42,759 nt of DNA. Source: CAZKDV01 sp964551645 (GTDB lineage: Bacteria; Bacteroidota; Bacteroidia; Bacteroidales; DTU049). The stretch is from NCBI GenBank assembly GCA_964551645.1, contig CAZKDV010000008.1, positions 1 through 42,759 of the forward strand, written 5' to 3'. Below, one piece after another: positions 1 to 8,245 of this stretch. Every line of letters starts with the position of its first letter. The first letter of the stretch is position 1. The translations under genes and the position numbers were made by a program. The notes beneath the pieces are model-generated. The model made no database searches, was not told the origin of the DNA, and was given only the letters and a program-made list of their open reading frames with translations.

Positions 1-1613
1 GTTTGAATTATACCTGTTTGCAAATCATCAGAAACCAGTTGTGGCATTATTTCTTGTCCGTCTAAAAGAAACCAAAGTTGTTCAATTTTTGCTTGTTCTT
101 CCGGAATTTTTGCACCTTCGCCCATAGCATCATTCATTTGCTTTACAAGTCCGGCAACTGATTGAGTAAAAGCAATATGAGGGTCTTGTTTCATAAATTC
201 TTCAGTTTTATTCATCAATTTCAAAACTTCGGGACTTTGCATATCGCCCTCAAACAATATGAAAATAGGTGATGAACCTCCAAACTTATTTTGCAAAATA
301 GCTTCGGAAATTCTTGTAGCGCTATCTTTTTTAAAGTATTCCGAAATATTTACACTTATTTTAATAAGAAAACTGCCTCCTATACTCAAAATTAGAACAA
401 TTATCCATGTACTCAATATATATTTTGGGTGTTTAAAAATCAAACGAATTAAGGGTTTTAAGATTTTTTCTGATAGAAAAGTCTTATTGTCTGTTTTTGG
501 CTTTTTTGCATTCTTTTTGTAAATTGAAAATGTTGATATAATAGCAGGAATGAATATTATGGATAAAATTAGAGCGAAGATTGTTCCTAATGCTGTGAAA
601 ACTCCAAAATTCTGAATCATAGTAAGATATGAACCAAAAACAAATGAAATAAATCCAACAGCAGTAGTAGCAGCAGCTAAAAACACAGGAATAATAATGT
701 AAACTAAAGCTTTTATCAAAGATTGCTTTTTGTCACCCGAATTTGTGTTATTTATACTATTTAAAACATGGATTGTATATGCACTTCCTATTGCAAGCAA
801 TATAACAGGAGTTATATTAGAAATAATTGTAATTTCAAAGCCAAATAACACCATGATACCTATTGTCCATATAATTGCAATTCCTGTTGTGAGTAATGGC
901 AATATAATGCCTTTGGCTGTTCGAAAACTAAAAAACAACACTAATGAAATTACTATAAATACAATTGGAATAAGCCATACTATGTCTGCAATAATTAGAT
1001 TTGTTACATCATTGAGCATCATGGGAACACCACCGAAATACAAAGTTTCGGGCAAATTCATTGCATTTATTTTAGTTTTGATTTCATTTGCAATAACTTG
1101 ATTGTCCACATCTGGCAATAGTGAAAAAACAATAAGTGTTGCTGTTGCATCTTCCGAAACGATTGAACCTTTATATAAATCCTTAGAGAAAATATAATTT
1201 TTCAAACTATCTAATTCGTGTTGTTTGCTCGGAAGATTATATTCATCAATCAAATTGCCAATTTCAATTCCTTCTTCTGAACTTTTTATATCAATAATAT
1301 TAGTCAAACTTGTTACAGACGAGATTCCTTGTGTGATTTTTAGTGTATCAGTAATTTGTTTTATATGTTGAAAAACTTCTTCTTTGAAAATATTATCAGT
1401 TTCTAAAACAATCATTCCCATATTGTTTCCTCCAAATTCATTGCCTATTTTTTTATATAAAGCGGCAGTACTATCCGAGTCAGGCAATGAACTCATAATG
1501 TCGGAGTTGATTTTTATATTTTTAAGTTGATAACCCAAAAATACAGTTATGATAGTAACCGTAATAATGACAAACCAGCGCAATTTGATTATTAAGCGTG
1601 CAAACTTTTCCAT
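1..1613 (-). CDS. MMPL/RND-superfamily efflux transporter, partial (C-terminus beyond window)
   Basis: The frame is open from an ATG at 1613 to the left edge, giving about 537 N-terminal residues of a larger protein. What is seen: a first membrane helix at residues about 9-27, an extracytoplasmic loop of roughly 170 residues, then a block of closely spaced hydrophobic helices from about residue 205 (beginning ADIVWLIPIVF), a basic cytoplasmic linker, another helix (YILSTWIIVLILSIGGSF) and the start of a second large loop. This helix-loop-five-helix unit beginning to repeat is the RND/MMPL (HAE3-like) architecture. Such proteins use the proton gradient to export lipids, hydrophobic drugs or hopanoid-like molecules across the inner membrane. 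The substrate here is unknown. A TetR regulator lies 129 bp upstream on the same strand, so the two are probably co-transcribed and the pump may be controlled by it. Confidence 0.85.
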   Translation of the reverse strand, partial: MEKFARLIIKLRWFVIITVTIITVFLGYQLKNIKINSDIMSSLPDSDSTAALYKKIGNEFGGNNMGMIVLETDNIFKEEVFQHIKQITDTLKITQGISSVTSLTNIIDIKSSEEGIEIGNLIDEYNLPSKQHELDSLKNYIFSKDLYKGSIVSEDATATLIVFSLLPDVDNQVIANEIKTKINAMNLPETLYFGGVPMMLNDVTNLIIADIVWLIPIVFIVISLVLFFSFRTAKGIILPLLTTGIAIIWTIGIMVLFGFEITIISNITPVILLAIGSAYTIHVLNSINNTNSGDKKQSLIKALVYIIIPVFLAAATTAVGFISFVFGSYLTMIQNFGVFTALGTIFALILSIIFIPAIISTFSIYKKNAKKPKTDNKTFLSEKILKPLIRLIFKHPKYILSTWIIVLILSIGGSFLIKISVNISEYFKKDSATRISEAILQNKFGGSSPIFILFEGDMQSPEVLKLMNKTEEFMKQDPHIAFTQSVAGLVKQMNDAMGEGAKIPEEQAKIEQLWFLLDGQEIMPQLVSDDLQTGIIQ

Positions 1614-1742
1614 AGTATAATTAATTTTGACAAAATGAATAAATGTGTTTTTTAGTCAAACGCAAAGTTAAGTAAAATATTATGACTAAAAAACTAATTT
1701 GGTCAAGAAAACATTAAAAAGTATTAAAAAATATTGATGAAA

Positions 1743-2339
1743 TTATTGTTTATCCTTTTGAGCTTTTAATCCGCTAAAAATTAGTGAACATAGATTTTCT
1801 ATGCTGGATTTGTTTTTATTATAGTTGTTTTGAAGAAACAATGGAATTTCTAAACTTCTTAATATCAAAATTATTAAGTTCAAATATGCTTTAATATCAT
1901 CATTTTCAGCAAGAAGATAGCCTTCGGCAATTCCTTTTTTTAGAATGATATTTAATTGTTCGATTTCAAATTTCTCAAAATCATCTCTTACATCTTTTAC
2001 AAAGACATATTTTTCAAAAAAATCGGCTTTCAATGTTTCGTGATAGCAATGTGCTTCGTTTAGTAATTTGTATCGTGTAAGAACATACCGTTCAATTCTG
2101 TTCAAAGCATCAGTATCTTCATTCACTATTTTGCTTAAAGCTAATTTGATATTATTGAGTTCATGCTTTAACACTTCGTTAAACAAATCTTCTTTGCTTT
2201 TAAAATAGTAGTAAATAACACCTTTTGCTTTATGAATGTTTTTGGCAATTTCGCCCATAGTAGTTTTATGAAAACCATATTTCGAAAAATATTTTGCGGC
2301 TGATTCTACTATAATACTTTTAACATCTACATTGGACAT
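1743..2339 (-). CDS. TetR/AcrR-family transcriptional regulator
   Basis: A 198-residue protein with an N-terminal helix-turn-helix at about residues 25-48 (KTTMGEIAKNIHKAKGVIYYYF), the typical TetR DNA-binding signature, followed by an all-helical ligand-binding region. The start at 2339 is preferred over one 63 bases further upstream because a good Bacteroidota promoter (TTG, 19 bases, TAATTTTG at 2396-2367) ends just upstream and would lie inside the longer frame. It precedes the MMPL transporter on the same strand, the usual arrangement for an efflux pump repressor with its target. Direct repression of that pump is inferred. The ligand cannot be read from sequence. Confidence 0.9.
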   Translation of the reverse strand: MSNVDVKSIIVESAAKYFSKYGFHKTTMGEIAKNIHKAKGVIYYYFKSKEDLFNEVLKHELNNIKLALSKIVNEDTDALNRIERYVLTRYKLLNEAHCYHETLKADFFEKYVFVKDVRDDFEKFEIEQLNIILKKGIAEGYLLAENDDIKAYLNLIILILRSLEIPLFLQNNYNKNKSSIENLCSLIFSGLKAQKDKQ

Positions 2340-2366
2340 AATAATTGACTTTTTTTGTTCATGGGT

Positions 2367-2396
2367 CAAAATTAATAAATAACACTCATATAACAA
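2367..2396 (-). promoter_or_regulatory. Bacteroidota promoter for tetR-MMPL
   Basis: On the minus strand a -33 TTG (2396-2394) is followed after 19 bases by TAATTTTG (2374-2367), matching the sigma-ABfr form TTG-N19-TAnnTTTG. It ends 27 bases before the chosen tetR start. Confidence 0.6.
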
Positions 2397-2417
2397 TAAC
2401 AAAATTTTTATTATTGT

Positions 2418-2561
2418 TTTCTAATAGGGATTTATTGCAGTTTGTTGTGCAATTTGATGGAAAAATGAAAATTGATGCAATTTCCCGAAGAAATTCGGAT
2501 AATCTCAAATTTATTGTAACGAACTTTCAATGTGCCAAAAGTGTTTAAGCGAAGCGATTTG
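2418..2561. repeat. 144-bp direct repeat, copy 1
   Basis: This block is the same length as 3739-3882 and differs from it at three positions only: one near the left end, one after the core hairpin and one four bases from the right end. It contains a 24-base core (2478-2501) with two overlapping, mutually exclusive small hairpins: AATTTC-ccgaa-GAAATT and CCGAA-gaaa-TTCGG. Its right end runs into an imperfect hairpin with following unique sequence. It lies just outside the tetR promoter and just downstream of the RhuM gene's stop codon. Confidence 0.95.
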
Positions 2562-2593
2562 CTCGTCATTTTGGCAAAATAGCTGTTATAGGC
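2553..2593. other. Imperfect hairpin plus GTTATAGGC, attC-like right end of repeat copy 1
   Basis: AGCGATTTGC (2553-2562, mostly inside the repeat) pairs imperfectly, with a bulge, with GCAAAATAGCT (2574-2584, outside the repeat). It is followed directly by GTTATAGGC (2585-2593). The second copy has the same arrangement with different bases. The fold and the trailing GTT resemble one half of an integron attC site, but no matching AAC-type outer arm is visible, so this is only a resemblance. Confidence 0.4.
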
Positions 2594-2600
2594 AGGTTTT

Positions 2601-3629
2601 TTATTCGTCATTTGGTTTTTTATTTCTAAGTCGTTTTACATCTTTGTCAAAGTCGCTCTCAAAAAATCTGTCTTGGATAATGCGGTATTTTTCAAATTCA
2701 CTTTCGGCAAATGCTTTGGCAATGGCTTGTGTTACTTTACCTGCATTCTTTAAAATGTCCTTTTGGTTGAATTGTAAAAATGCGTTTAGTTTTTTTGCCC
2801 AATCATCCATTGTCATTGGGATATTTTGTTCCGCCTGTGTTTCGGCATAGTCCAAATACATTGTAACAAAACGGTCAAGCTGTTTGAGTTCTTTTTCTGT
2901 TAGATAATTTTTTGCAATTGAAACATCTGTTTTTATGATTTTTCCTTTCGGTGCATTTTTCCAAGTCGTCAAACCCATATTATTATTTTCGCTGTTGGCG
3001 CGGCGTTTCATAACCACTTCGGCTGCCGTGTGTCCGTGAATAGCAAAGTGCAATTTATTTTGAACGCTTGCAAAAAATGTTTGTGTAGTTTCCGTATCTG
3101 GATTGTAGTCTATTGCTGTGGAATATATGTCAGTTATTTTTTGATAAAAACGCCTTTCGCTTGCTCGTATTTCCCGAATTTCTGCAAGTAAATGGTCAAA
3201 ATATTCTTGGTTTAAAAATGTTCCATTTTTCAAACGCTCCTTGTCCAACACATAACCACGAATAGCAAAGTCTTTCAATATTGAAGTTGCCCATTGTCTA
3301 AACTGAGTTGCCCTTTGTGAATTAACACGATAACCAACTGAAATAACAGCATCTAAATTGTAGTGTTTGGTCTTGTATTTTTTTCCGTCTGTGGCAGTTA
3401 CCGAGAAATCCTCGGTAACTGAACTTTCTTTAAGCTCTCCCGATTTGAAAATATTCTTTAAGTGAAGCGAAATATTGTAGGTGCTACAATCAAACAAAAC
3501 AGCCATTAGTTTTTGAGAAAGCCAAATTGTTTCGTTCTCAAACCTTACTTCAATACCGTCTTTACTTGCCTGTGAAGTAAATATTAAAAACTCGGCTGTG
3601 CTGTTTCGTATTTGCAGTTTTTTACTCAT
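2601..3629 (-). CDS. RhuM-family (virulence RhuM) protein
   Basis: 342 residues. The protein matches the RhuM family: it opens with a region containing VRFENETIWLSQKLMAVLFD and the strongly conserved YNLDAVISVGYRVNSQRATQFRQWAT, and later has the family block with FHFAIHGHTAAEVV-like residues (here LHFAIHGHTAAEVVMKRRAN). Family members are named after a Salmonella SPI-3 gene and have no established biochemical function. They turn up on mobile islands next to restriction-modification and toxin-antitoxin genes. The start at 3629 (MSKKLQ) lies 24 bases after a TACCTTTG -7 box, which would fall at an alternative start 27 bases upstream. The gene lies exactly between the two 144-bp repeats, with its stop 8 bases from the first one's hairpin, so it looks like a mobile cassette. 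Confidence 0.85.
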   Translation of the reverse strand: MSKKLQIRNSTAEFLIFTSQASKDGIEVRFENETIWLSQKLMAVLFDCSTYNISLHLKNIFKSGELKESSVTEDFSVTATDGKKYKTKHYNLDAVISVGYRVNSQRATQFRQWATSILKDFAIRGYVLDKERLKNGTFLNQEYFDHLLAEIREIRASERRFYQKITDIYSTAIDYNPDTETTQTFFASVQNKLHFAIHGHTAAEVVMKRRANSENNNMGLTTWKNAPKGKIIKTDVSIAKNYLTEKELKQLDRFVTMYLDYAETQAEQNIPMTMDDWAKKLNAFLQFNQKDILKNAGKVTQAIAKAFAESEFEKYRIIQDRFFESDFDKDVKRLRNKKPNDE

Positions 3630-3653
3630 TATTTTCTGTTTCCTACCAAGCGA

Positions 3654-3661
3654 CAAAGGTA
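3654..3661 (-). promoter_or_regulatory. -7 box for the RhuM gene
   Basis: TACCTTTG on the minus strand fits TAnnTTTG and sits 24 bases upstream of the chosen start. No convincing -33 TTG at the usual spacing was seen. Confidence 0.4.
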
Positions 3662-3738
3662 CAAAAATGATTGGTTACTGTTCTTCTTGATAATTGTCTT
3701 TCCCTATATTCAAGTTGCATTTACTAATTGAACTTAGC

Positions 3739-3882
3739 TTTCTAATAGGGATTTATTACAGTTTGTTGTGCAATTTGATGGAAAAATGAAAATTGATGCA
3801 ATTTCCCGAAGAAATTCGGATAATTTCAAATTTATTGTAACGAACTTTCAATGTGCCAAAAGTGTTTAAGCGAAGCGGTTTG
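3739..3882. repeat. 144-bp direct repeat, copy 2
   Basis: Second copy of the block at 2418-2561, offset by exactly 1321 bases, with 141 of 144 positions identical. The 24-base core is at 3799-3822. It lies between the RhuM gene and the PD-(D/E)XK/methylase pair. Confidence 0.95.
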
Positions 3883-3914
3883 AACGCAATGTAAGCAAAC
3901 TGCTTGTTGGAAGG
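3873..3914. other. Hairpin plus GTTGGAAGG, attC-like right end of repeat copy 2
   Basis: AAGCGGTTTG (3873-3882, end of the repeat) pairs over ten positions, with a single G-T, with CAAACTGCTT (3896-3905, beyond the repeat). The loop is 13 bases and GTTGGAAGG follows directly. The stop of the next minus-strand gene is 8 bases further, the same spacing as at copy 1. Confidence 0.45.
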
Positions 3915-3921
3915 AGCTTTT

Positions 3922-4623
3922 CTATTGGATATTTAATAAAAAATGATGAATTGTTATTGCTTTTATATTTTCTCTTTGACACAATGATATGTATCTATTG
4001 AAAATTGTTGAATTTGAAACAGAACTCAAATAATCATCTTTTGTCCAATGGACCGATTTATTATCAATTTCAATTTTAATCCATTCGTTAATTTTAGTAT
4101 GCCAATCATTTACATTTCCGTCTTGAATAAATCCGATTAACGAAGATTCTTCTAAATGCTCTCCGTGTTTTTTATTCTTAAAACGCTCTATTCCTCCTGT
4201 GTTTTCTGCTATTCCTATCACATATTCTTTTTTACTGCGAGTTTTTGATACATTAGGAGTGGGAAGTCTTTTACACTCTATTTGAAAAAATGATTGTTTT
4301 TGAGAATTTTTAAAATGGTTGTTCCATATAGTTACTCCAATATCAGGTTTATAGTTCGTTCCTTTGTTTTCATCGTCTTTTCTGAACAGAAACTTATATT
4401 GTAGATATGGGCTAAAATTATGAGAATGTCCATTGAAAAAATCTATCAAGTATTGATTTAGTAGCTTTTCGACTTCATTTTTAGAATCTATATTGTTTTG
4501 TTTCAAAGCGTTAGAAAACAAAGGCAAATACGTATCAATAAATTTCAGCACACTATCTATCAATGGCTTAATGGGGATTGTCGTATTTTCTATTGGGTTT
4601 TCATTACTTCTATTGCAAATCAT
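3922..4623 (-). CDS. Putative PD-(D/E)XK restriction endonuclease subunit
   Basis: 233 residues, not matched to a named family. It has a clear nuclease-like active-site pattern: YKPDIGV (P93-D94) and, after a beta-strand-like stretch, FFQIECKRL (E116-x-K118), the order and spacing of the PD-(D/E)XK fold, with an acidic helix (NEVEKLLNQYL) upstream. The C-terminal half holds a GGIERFKN element and WTKDD. The start codon overlaps the stop of the preceding methylase gene by four bases (ATGA), so the two are translationally coupled and almost certainly work together. The inferred role is the cleavage component, or a nuclease partner, of the methylase. The nuclease call rests on motif reading alone. 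Confidence 0.65.
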   Translation of the reverse strand: MICNRSNENPIENTTIPIKPLIDSVLKFIDTYLPLFSNALKQNNIDSKNEVEKLLNQYLIDFFNGHSHNFSPYLQYKFLFRKDDENKGTNYKPDIGVTIWNNHFKNSQKQSFFQIECKRLPTPNVSKTRSKKEYVIGIAENTGGIERFKNKKHGEHLEESSLIGFIQDGNVNDWHTKINEWIKIEIDNKSVHWTKDDYLSSVSNSTIFNRYISLCQRENIKAITIHHFLLNIQ

Positions 4624-7343
4624 CTTTCAACCAAATTTAGGTTAATTATATCTGCAATAGTTGTATTTACATCAAGTAATGCAACAGATTTTAACCAATA
4701 GCGTAACTGTTTTGGTTTGATAATAAATATTTGATTTTGGCTGTATATCAGTGATATTTTTTTAATGTTTAATGTCTGTTTTTTATCACTTATTAGAGTG
4801 GATAAATCGAAGTTATTATTTTTAATAATTTCGACTGTATTTTCAGAATTACTATATTCAAAGTGCATTATAAAACAGGCAGAAGTATTATAAAATGTTT
4901 TTAATTTAAACTTCTTATCGTTTACATCATACACCGAATTTATAGCTTCTAAATAAACATCAGAATAATCAACCAAAGAGTTAGGTATCTTGTTATTTGC
5001 CTTTATTTGTATTTCTTTATTCGTATCTGCTTTTTCTCCTCTTCCAAATTCTGAAATTTTATAATTGGCAATGTCATTTGTCAAAATAACATCTGCTTTT
5101 GTAAGTGCATTTTCATTAATTATAGGCAAGTTTAAAAAGTCTGACTTATATACGTCATACGGTCTATCAATTCCTTGTCTTGTGCTTGTTCCTGCTATAT
5201 ATGCTACGAGGAAGCTATAATATTTGTTAAAATACTCTTTAAGACTATTTGATTTTACAAATGCAGGGAAAGTTTTTTCTTTCACTATTTGTAATAGCGA
5301 ATAGTTTGTTATTGGCTGTTTTTCAGCCTTGCTAATGACATTTTCTACTTTTTCATATCCGTTACCCGATATTATTCTTTCAACAAGATTGAATAATCTG
5401 TATCCGCCAAATAAATTACTTTTCCAAGCGTAATTTGAAGAAGCATTTTCTCTTTTTACACTATGAACATCATAAGTATCTATTTCAAAATACAGTCTTT
5501 CTTTACTCGGATTAGTTCTTCTAATAACAACGTGGGTAATTTCATCGCTTTTCTTTGTTGAATTTTCAATGAATATTGCACAAGTTGGAACAGTTGCAGA
5601 TGGGAACAGAATTCTTCTATGTGTTGTAAAGTCAATTATTTGAAGGACATTGTGATTAGAAAACAATTCCTGTCTAAATACTTCGTTGTCTTTTTTGTGA
5701 AGTAAGGGTAAAGCGGGTTGAATTAAGCACAATAAACCGCTTTTTTGCTTTAACAATTTTGTAGATAGTTGAAGAAATAACAAGGCAACATTACTATCTT
5801 TGATAGAGTAAGGTTGTATTTTATGTTTCTCAACAACTTCGTTAAAATACTCTGAATTTTTATACTCTGTTCCGTCTGGTTTAGGTGGTGGATTAAAAGG
5901 CGGATTACCAATTACTAAATCAAAGTTTTTATCAACTTTTTCATTGGTAATAAAGTCAAAAAAATTACTTTGAATAATGTTGTTTTTTCCTAAATCTTGA
6001 AATGTCAATTCTGTCCAAATTTGTTTAGGCGACAACATTTGACACAATGCTAACTGTAAACTAAACTTTGTTAACTCAACAGCATTTTTGTTTATATCTA
6101 CACCAAAAATATTATCTATCAATATATTTTGAAGTGTAGTTATACCCAATTTTTGTGGTAAAGAATTAGTTTTATAATACTCGTTTATTTTATAGATTTC
6201 AACAAGACGTTTGAAACAGTTTACTAAGAAAATTCCCGAACCACAACTAACATCAATCGTTTTTAGATTGTATGAAATAGAGTTGTTTGTTGTTGGAATT
6301 GGCAGACATTCATCAATCAGGAAATTAACTAGATAATGAGGTGTATATACAGAACCTTTGTCTTCCGCTGGTAAAAATTCCTCGTAAATATTACTTATAA
6401 GTTCAACAGGAATATGCTTAAATGAGTATAAATCCCATAGCACTAATTGGCTTTTACTATCAATTTTAGTGTCAAAAAAAGTAATAATTTGACTTAAATC
6501 AGCTCCTTTTAAAGCGGTTTTATCTTCATTGGATAAGTTAAAAATACCACCATTAAATTTATCGGATAATTTATCTAAAATCTCTACTAATTTATTCTGC
6601 TCTAAAATTTCAAGGAAAGAATTACATTGTACAGCTTTGTGAAAAAATTTACTTGCTAAATTTTCCCCATTAGAATCAATACCATTTTCCTCTAAAAATT
6701 TAATAAGAGTTGTGATTATAATTACATAATCAAATAATTGAGATGAAATTTTGCTACTTTCCTTATATCCTTTACGAAGTGCCTTTAATTTGTCTATTAA
6801 ATTATTGTAGGCAGTTTTTCCATATAAATAATTTTGGTGTGCTTCTTCACTTTCCCAAAAACTACCATTTTTAAATTTTTCAGCATTATACTTTTCTAAT
6901 ACGGATGCATATTGGTTAATGTCATCTAAATCAATTAACGCAATTTCTTTTGTATAAATACTTCCGTCAGATAAAATTGAAACGGGTTTTCTGCTATCAA
7001 AGAACTTGATTTTTGTCTTTTCAATTACGATAAATGTTGGAATATGACAACTACTCCATAACTCTTTGTGAATTTGTGTGTAGTCGTTATTTAATCTATT
7101 GCTTGAATTATCATAGATATATACTTGAGGTAGTGGTGGACGATTATCTTCAAAATATCTGAAAAATACAGCATCAGCTTTAAATAAAAGAGCCTTTTCT
7201 AATTCGAGGATTTGAAAAGGTGTAAGGTGGTCTTTGTCAGAATTTTGAAGTTCAGAAGTAAATACAATAGAATCTTCTTTTGGCTCATTTGTTTGAAAAC
7301 CAATTGCTTGAAGTCCTTTTTGTAAATTAACCATAATATCCAT
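4620..7343 (-). CDS. N6-adenine DNA methyltransferase of an R-M system (Eco57I/type IIG-like)
   Basis: 907 residues. Motif order is that of a gamma-class N6-adenine methylase: a motif X-like segment (GSVYTPHYLVNFLIDE, about 329-345), SAM-binding motif I (DVSCGSGIF, 364-372), an acidic motif II region (IFGVDINKNAVELTKFSLQLALC) and catalytic motif IV NPPF (480-483). About 320 residues precede the catalytic domain. About 260 follow it, with a TaqI-like specificity signature (GTSTRQGIDRPYDVYKSDFL). The N-terminus has ADAVFFRYF and QVYIYDN, possibly a degenerate nuclease-like fold, but no clear PD-ExK triad. The downstream gene overlaps by four bases and supplies a better nuclease. Start choice lies between 7343 and 7334 (MVNLQKG). 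The recognition sequence is unknown. Confidence 0.85.
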   Translation of the reverse strand: MDIMVNLQKGLQAIGFQTNEPKEDSIVFTSELQNSDKDHLTPFQILELEKALLFKADAVFFRYFEDNRPPLPQVYIYDNSSNRLNNDYTQIHKELWSSCHIPTFIVIEKTKIKFFDSRKPVSILSDGSIYTKEIALIDLDDINQYASVLEKYNAEKFKNGSFWESEEAHQNYLYGKTAYNNLIDKLKALRKGYKESSKISSQLFDYVIIITTLIKFLEENGIDSNGENLASKFFHKAVQCNSFLEILEQNKLVEILDKLSDKFNGGIFNLSNEDKTALKGADLSQIITFFDTKIDSKSQLVLWDLYSFKHIPVELISNIYEEFLPAEDKGSVYTPHYLVNFLIDECLPIPTTNNSISYNLKTIDVSCGSGIFLVNCFKRLVEIYKINEYYKTNSLPQKLGITTLQNILIDNIFGVDINKNAVELTKFSLQLALCQMLSPKQIWTELTFQDLGKNNIIQSNFFDFITNEKVDKNFDLVIGNPPFNPPPKPDGTEYKNSEYFNEVVEKHKIQPYSIKDSNVALLFLQLSTKLLKQKSGLLCLIQPALPLLHKKDNEVFRQELFSNHNVLQIIDFTTHRRILFPSATVPTCAIFIENSTKKSDEITHVVIRRTNPSKERLYFEIDTYDVHSVKRENASSNYAWKSNLFGGYRLFNLVERIISGNGYEKVENVISKAEKQPITNYSLLQIVKEKTFPAFVKSNSLKEYFNKYYSFLVAYIAGTSTRQGIDRPYDVYKSDFLNLPIINENALTKADVILTNDIANYKISEFGRGEKADTNKEIQIKANNKIPNSLVDYSDVYLEAINSVYDVNDKKFKLKTFYNTSACFIMHFEYSNSENTVEIIKNNNFDLSTLISDKKQTLNIKKISLIYSQNQIFIIKPKQLRYWLKSVALLDVNTTIADIINLNLVER

Positions 7344-7360
7344 ATATATATTGGAGAATA

Positions 7361-7368
7361 CAAAATTA
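7361..7368 (-). promoter_or_regulatory. -7 box for the methylase/nuclease pair
   Basis: TAATTTTG on the minus strand fits TAnnTTTG and lies 17 bases before the ATG at 7343. No clear -33 TTG was seen. The remaining sequence up to 7636 is very AT-rich and holds no gene, repeat copy or terminator that I can recognise. Confidence 0.4.
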
Positions 7369-7636
7369 GTTAGAAATTTTATCTTTTGGAAAGATTTTCA
7401 TTGTTTTTAAATATTTTAGACTTTATTATGTAGGTATATTAGCATTGCTACCAATATCTAATTTACGAAACAAATGTACAATATTTTTATTTTTCTTTAA
7501 TAAAAAAGATACGAAATTTTATATACCATAAATTATTGATTTATCTATTAAAAGAATTTTAGTAGTAAAAAACATTTCTTTATGTTTGACTATATTAGCA
7601 AAAGATTTTTTTATTTTATGAAATTAGCGAATATCA

Positions 7637-8245
7637 TTAGGTTTTAATCTGAATATTTATGTTTTCCAACATTTGCTTAAATTGATGACAAATATTTACC
7701 GAAACAGATAGTTTCAAAGAGTTTGTGTTTCCAAATTGTTTTTCAATAATTGTGGTTTTAAATTTTTTCACTAAAGACATAACATCATTCATTTGCTCGT
7801 ATGAGAACATAAATTCTATTTCGGTAATTGGTTCTAAAACAATCAATTCAGCACTTTGCAGGGCATCTATTGTTGCTTCTTTGTAGGCTTTTATTAATCC
7901 GGGAATGCCAAGTTTTGTTCCGCCAAAATATCGGACAACAACAACAAGTATATTTGTTACATCATAAGATAAACATTGATTGTATATTGGCAATCCAGCA
8001 CTTCCCGAAGGTTCTCCGTCATCATTTGCACGCCAAACTGATTTGTCATGGTTTAGGATGTAGGCATAGCAGAAATGCCTGGCTCCTTTATGTTTTTGCC
8101 TTAGTTCTTGAATTTTGTTCAATACTTCGTCTTCACTACTAACAGGGAAGGCAAATGCTAAGAACTTGCTACCTTTATCTTTGTATTCGCCTTCAGAAAT
8201 TGATGCAATTGTTTTATAATCAATGTATTCTTCACTAATTGGCAT
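7637..8245 (-). CDS. YigZ/IMPACT-family protein
   Basis: 202 residues. The N-terminal UPF0029/IMPACT domain (about 10-120) contains KGSKFLAFAFPV, KGARHFCYAY, DDGEPSGSAGLPI and VVVVRYFGGTKLGIPGLIKAY, all highly diagnostic. A smaller ferredoxin-like C-terminal domain (DUF1949 type) follows from about residue 130. The bacterial family has no firmly established reaction. The eukaryotic relative binds GCN1 and dampens the amino-acid starvation response, and the bacterial ones are suspected to act around translation. The ATG at 8245 is preferred over a TTG two codons upstream. It overlaps the end of the DMT permease gene by 11 bases, so it is the last gene of the operon that begins at 12250. Confidence 0.92.
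   Translation of the reverse strand: MPISEEYIDYKTIASISEGEYKDKGSKFLAFAFPVSSEDEVLNKIQELRQKHKGARHFCYAYILNHDKSVWRANDDGEPSGSAGLPIYNQCLSYDVTNILVVVVRYFGGTKLGIPGLIKAYKEATIDALQSAELIVLEPITEIEFMFSYEQMNDVMSLVKKFKTTIIEKQFGNTNSLKLSVSVNICHQFKQMLENINIQIKT

Noticed and set aside
730..1101. 123-residue hydrophobic plus-strand frame
   Set aside because: It is the antisense shadow of the MMPL transporter helices, whose own frame is open across the region with a much better protein.
2345..2850. Plus-strand open frames covering the first repeat and the end of the RhuM gene
   Set aside because: They run antisense to well-supported genes or through the repeat, show no family resemblance and have no promoter of their own.
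2418..3914. Canonical integron attC sites at the repeat ends
   Set aside because: The inner hairpin and trailing GTT fit, but the matching RYYYAAC outer arm is missing on the left and GTTATAG/GTTGGAA do not fit GTTRRRY strictly. No integrase is in the window, so only a resemblance is claimed.
7344..7636. A further repeat copy expected beyond the methylase if the island were a cassette array
   Set aside because: I looked for the core and the hairpin arms in this AT-rich gap on both strands and found none.
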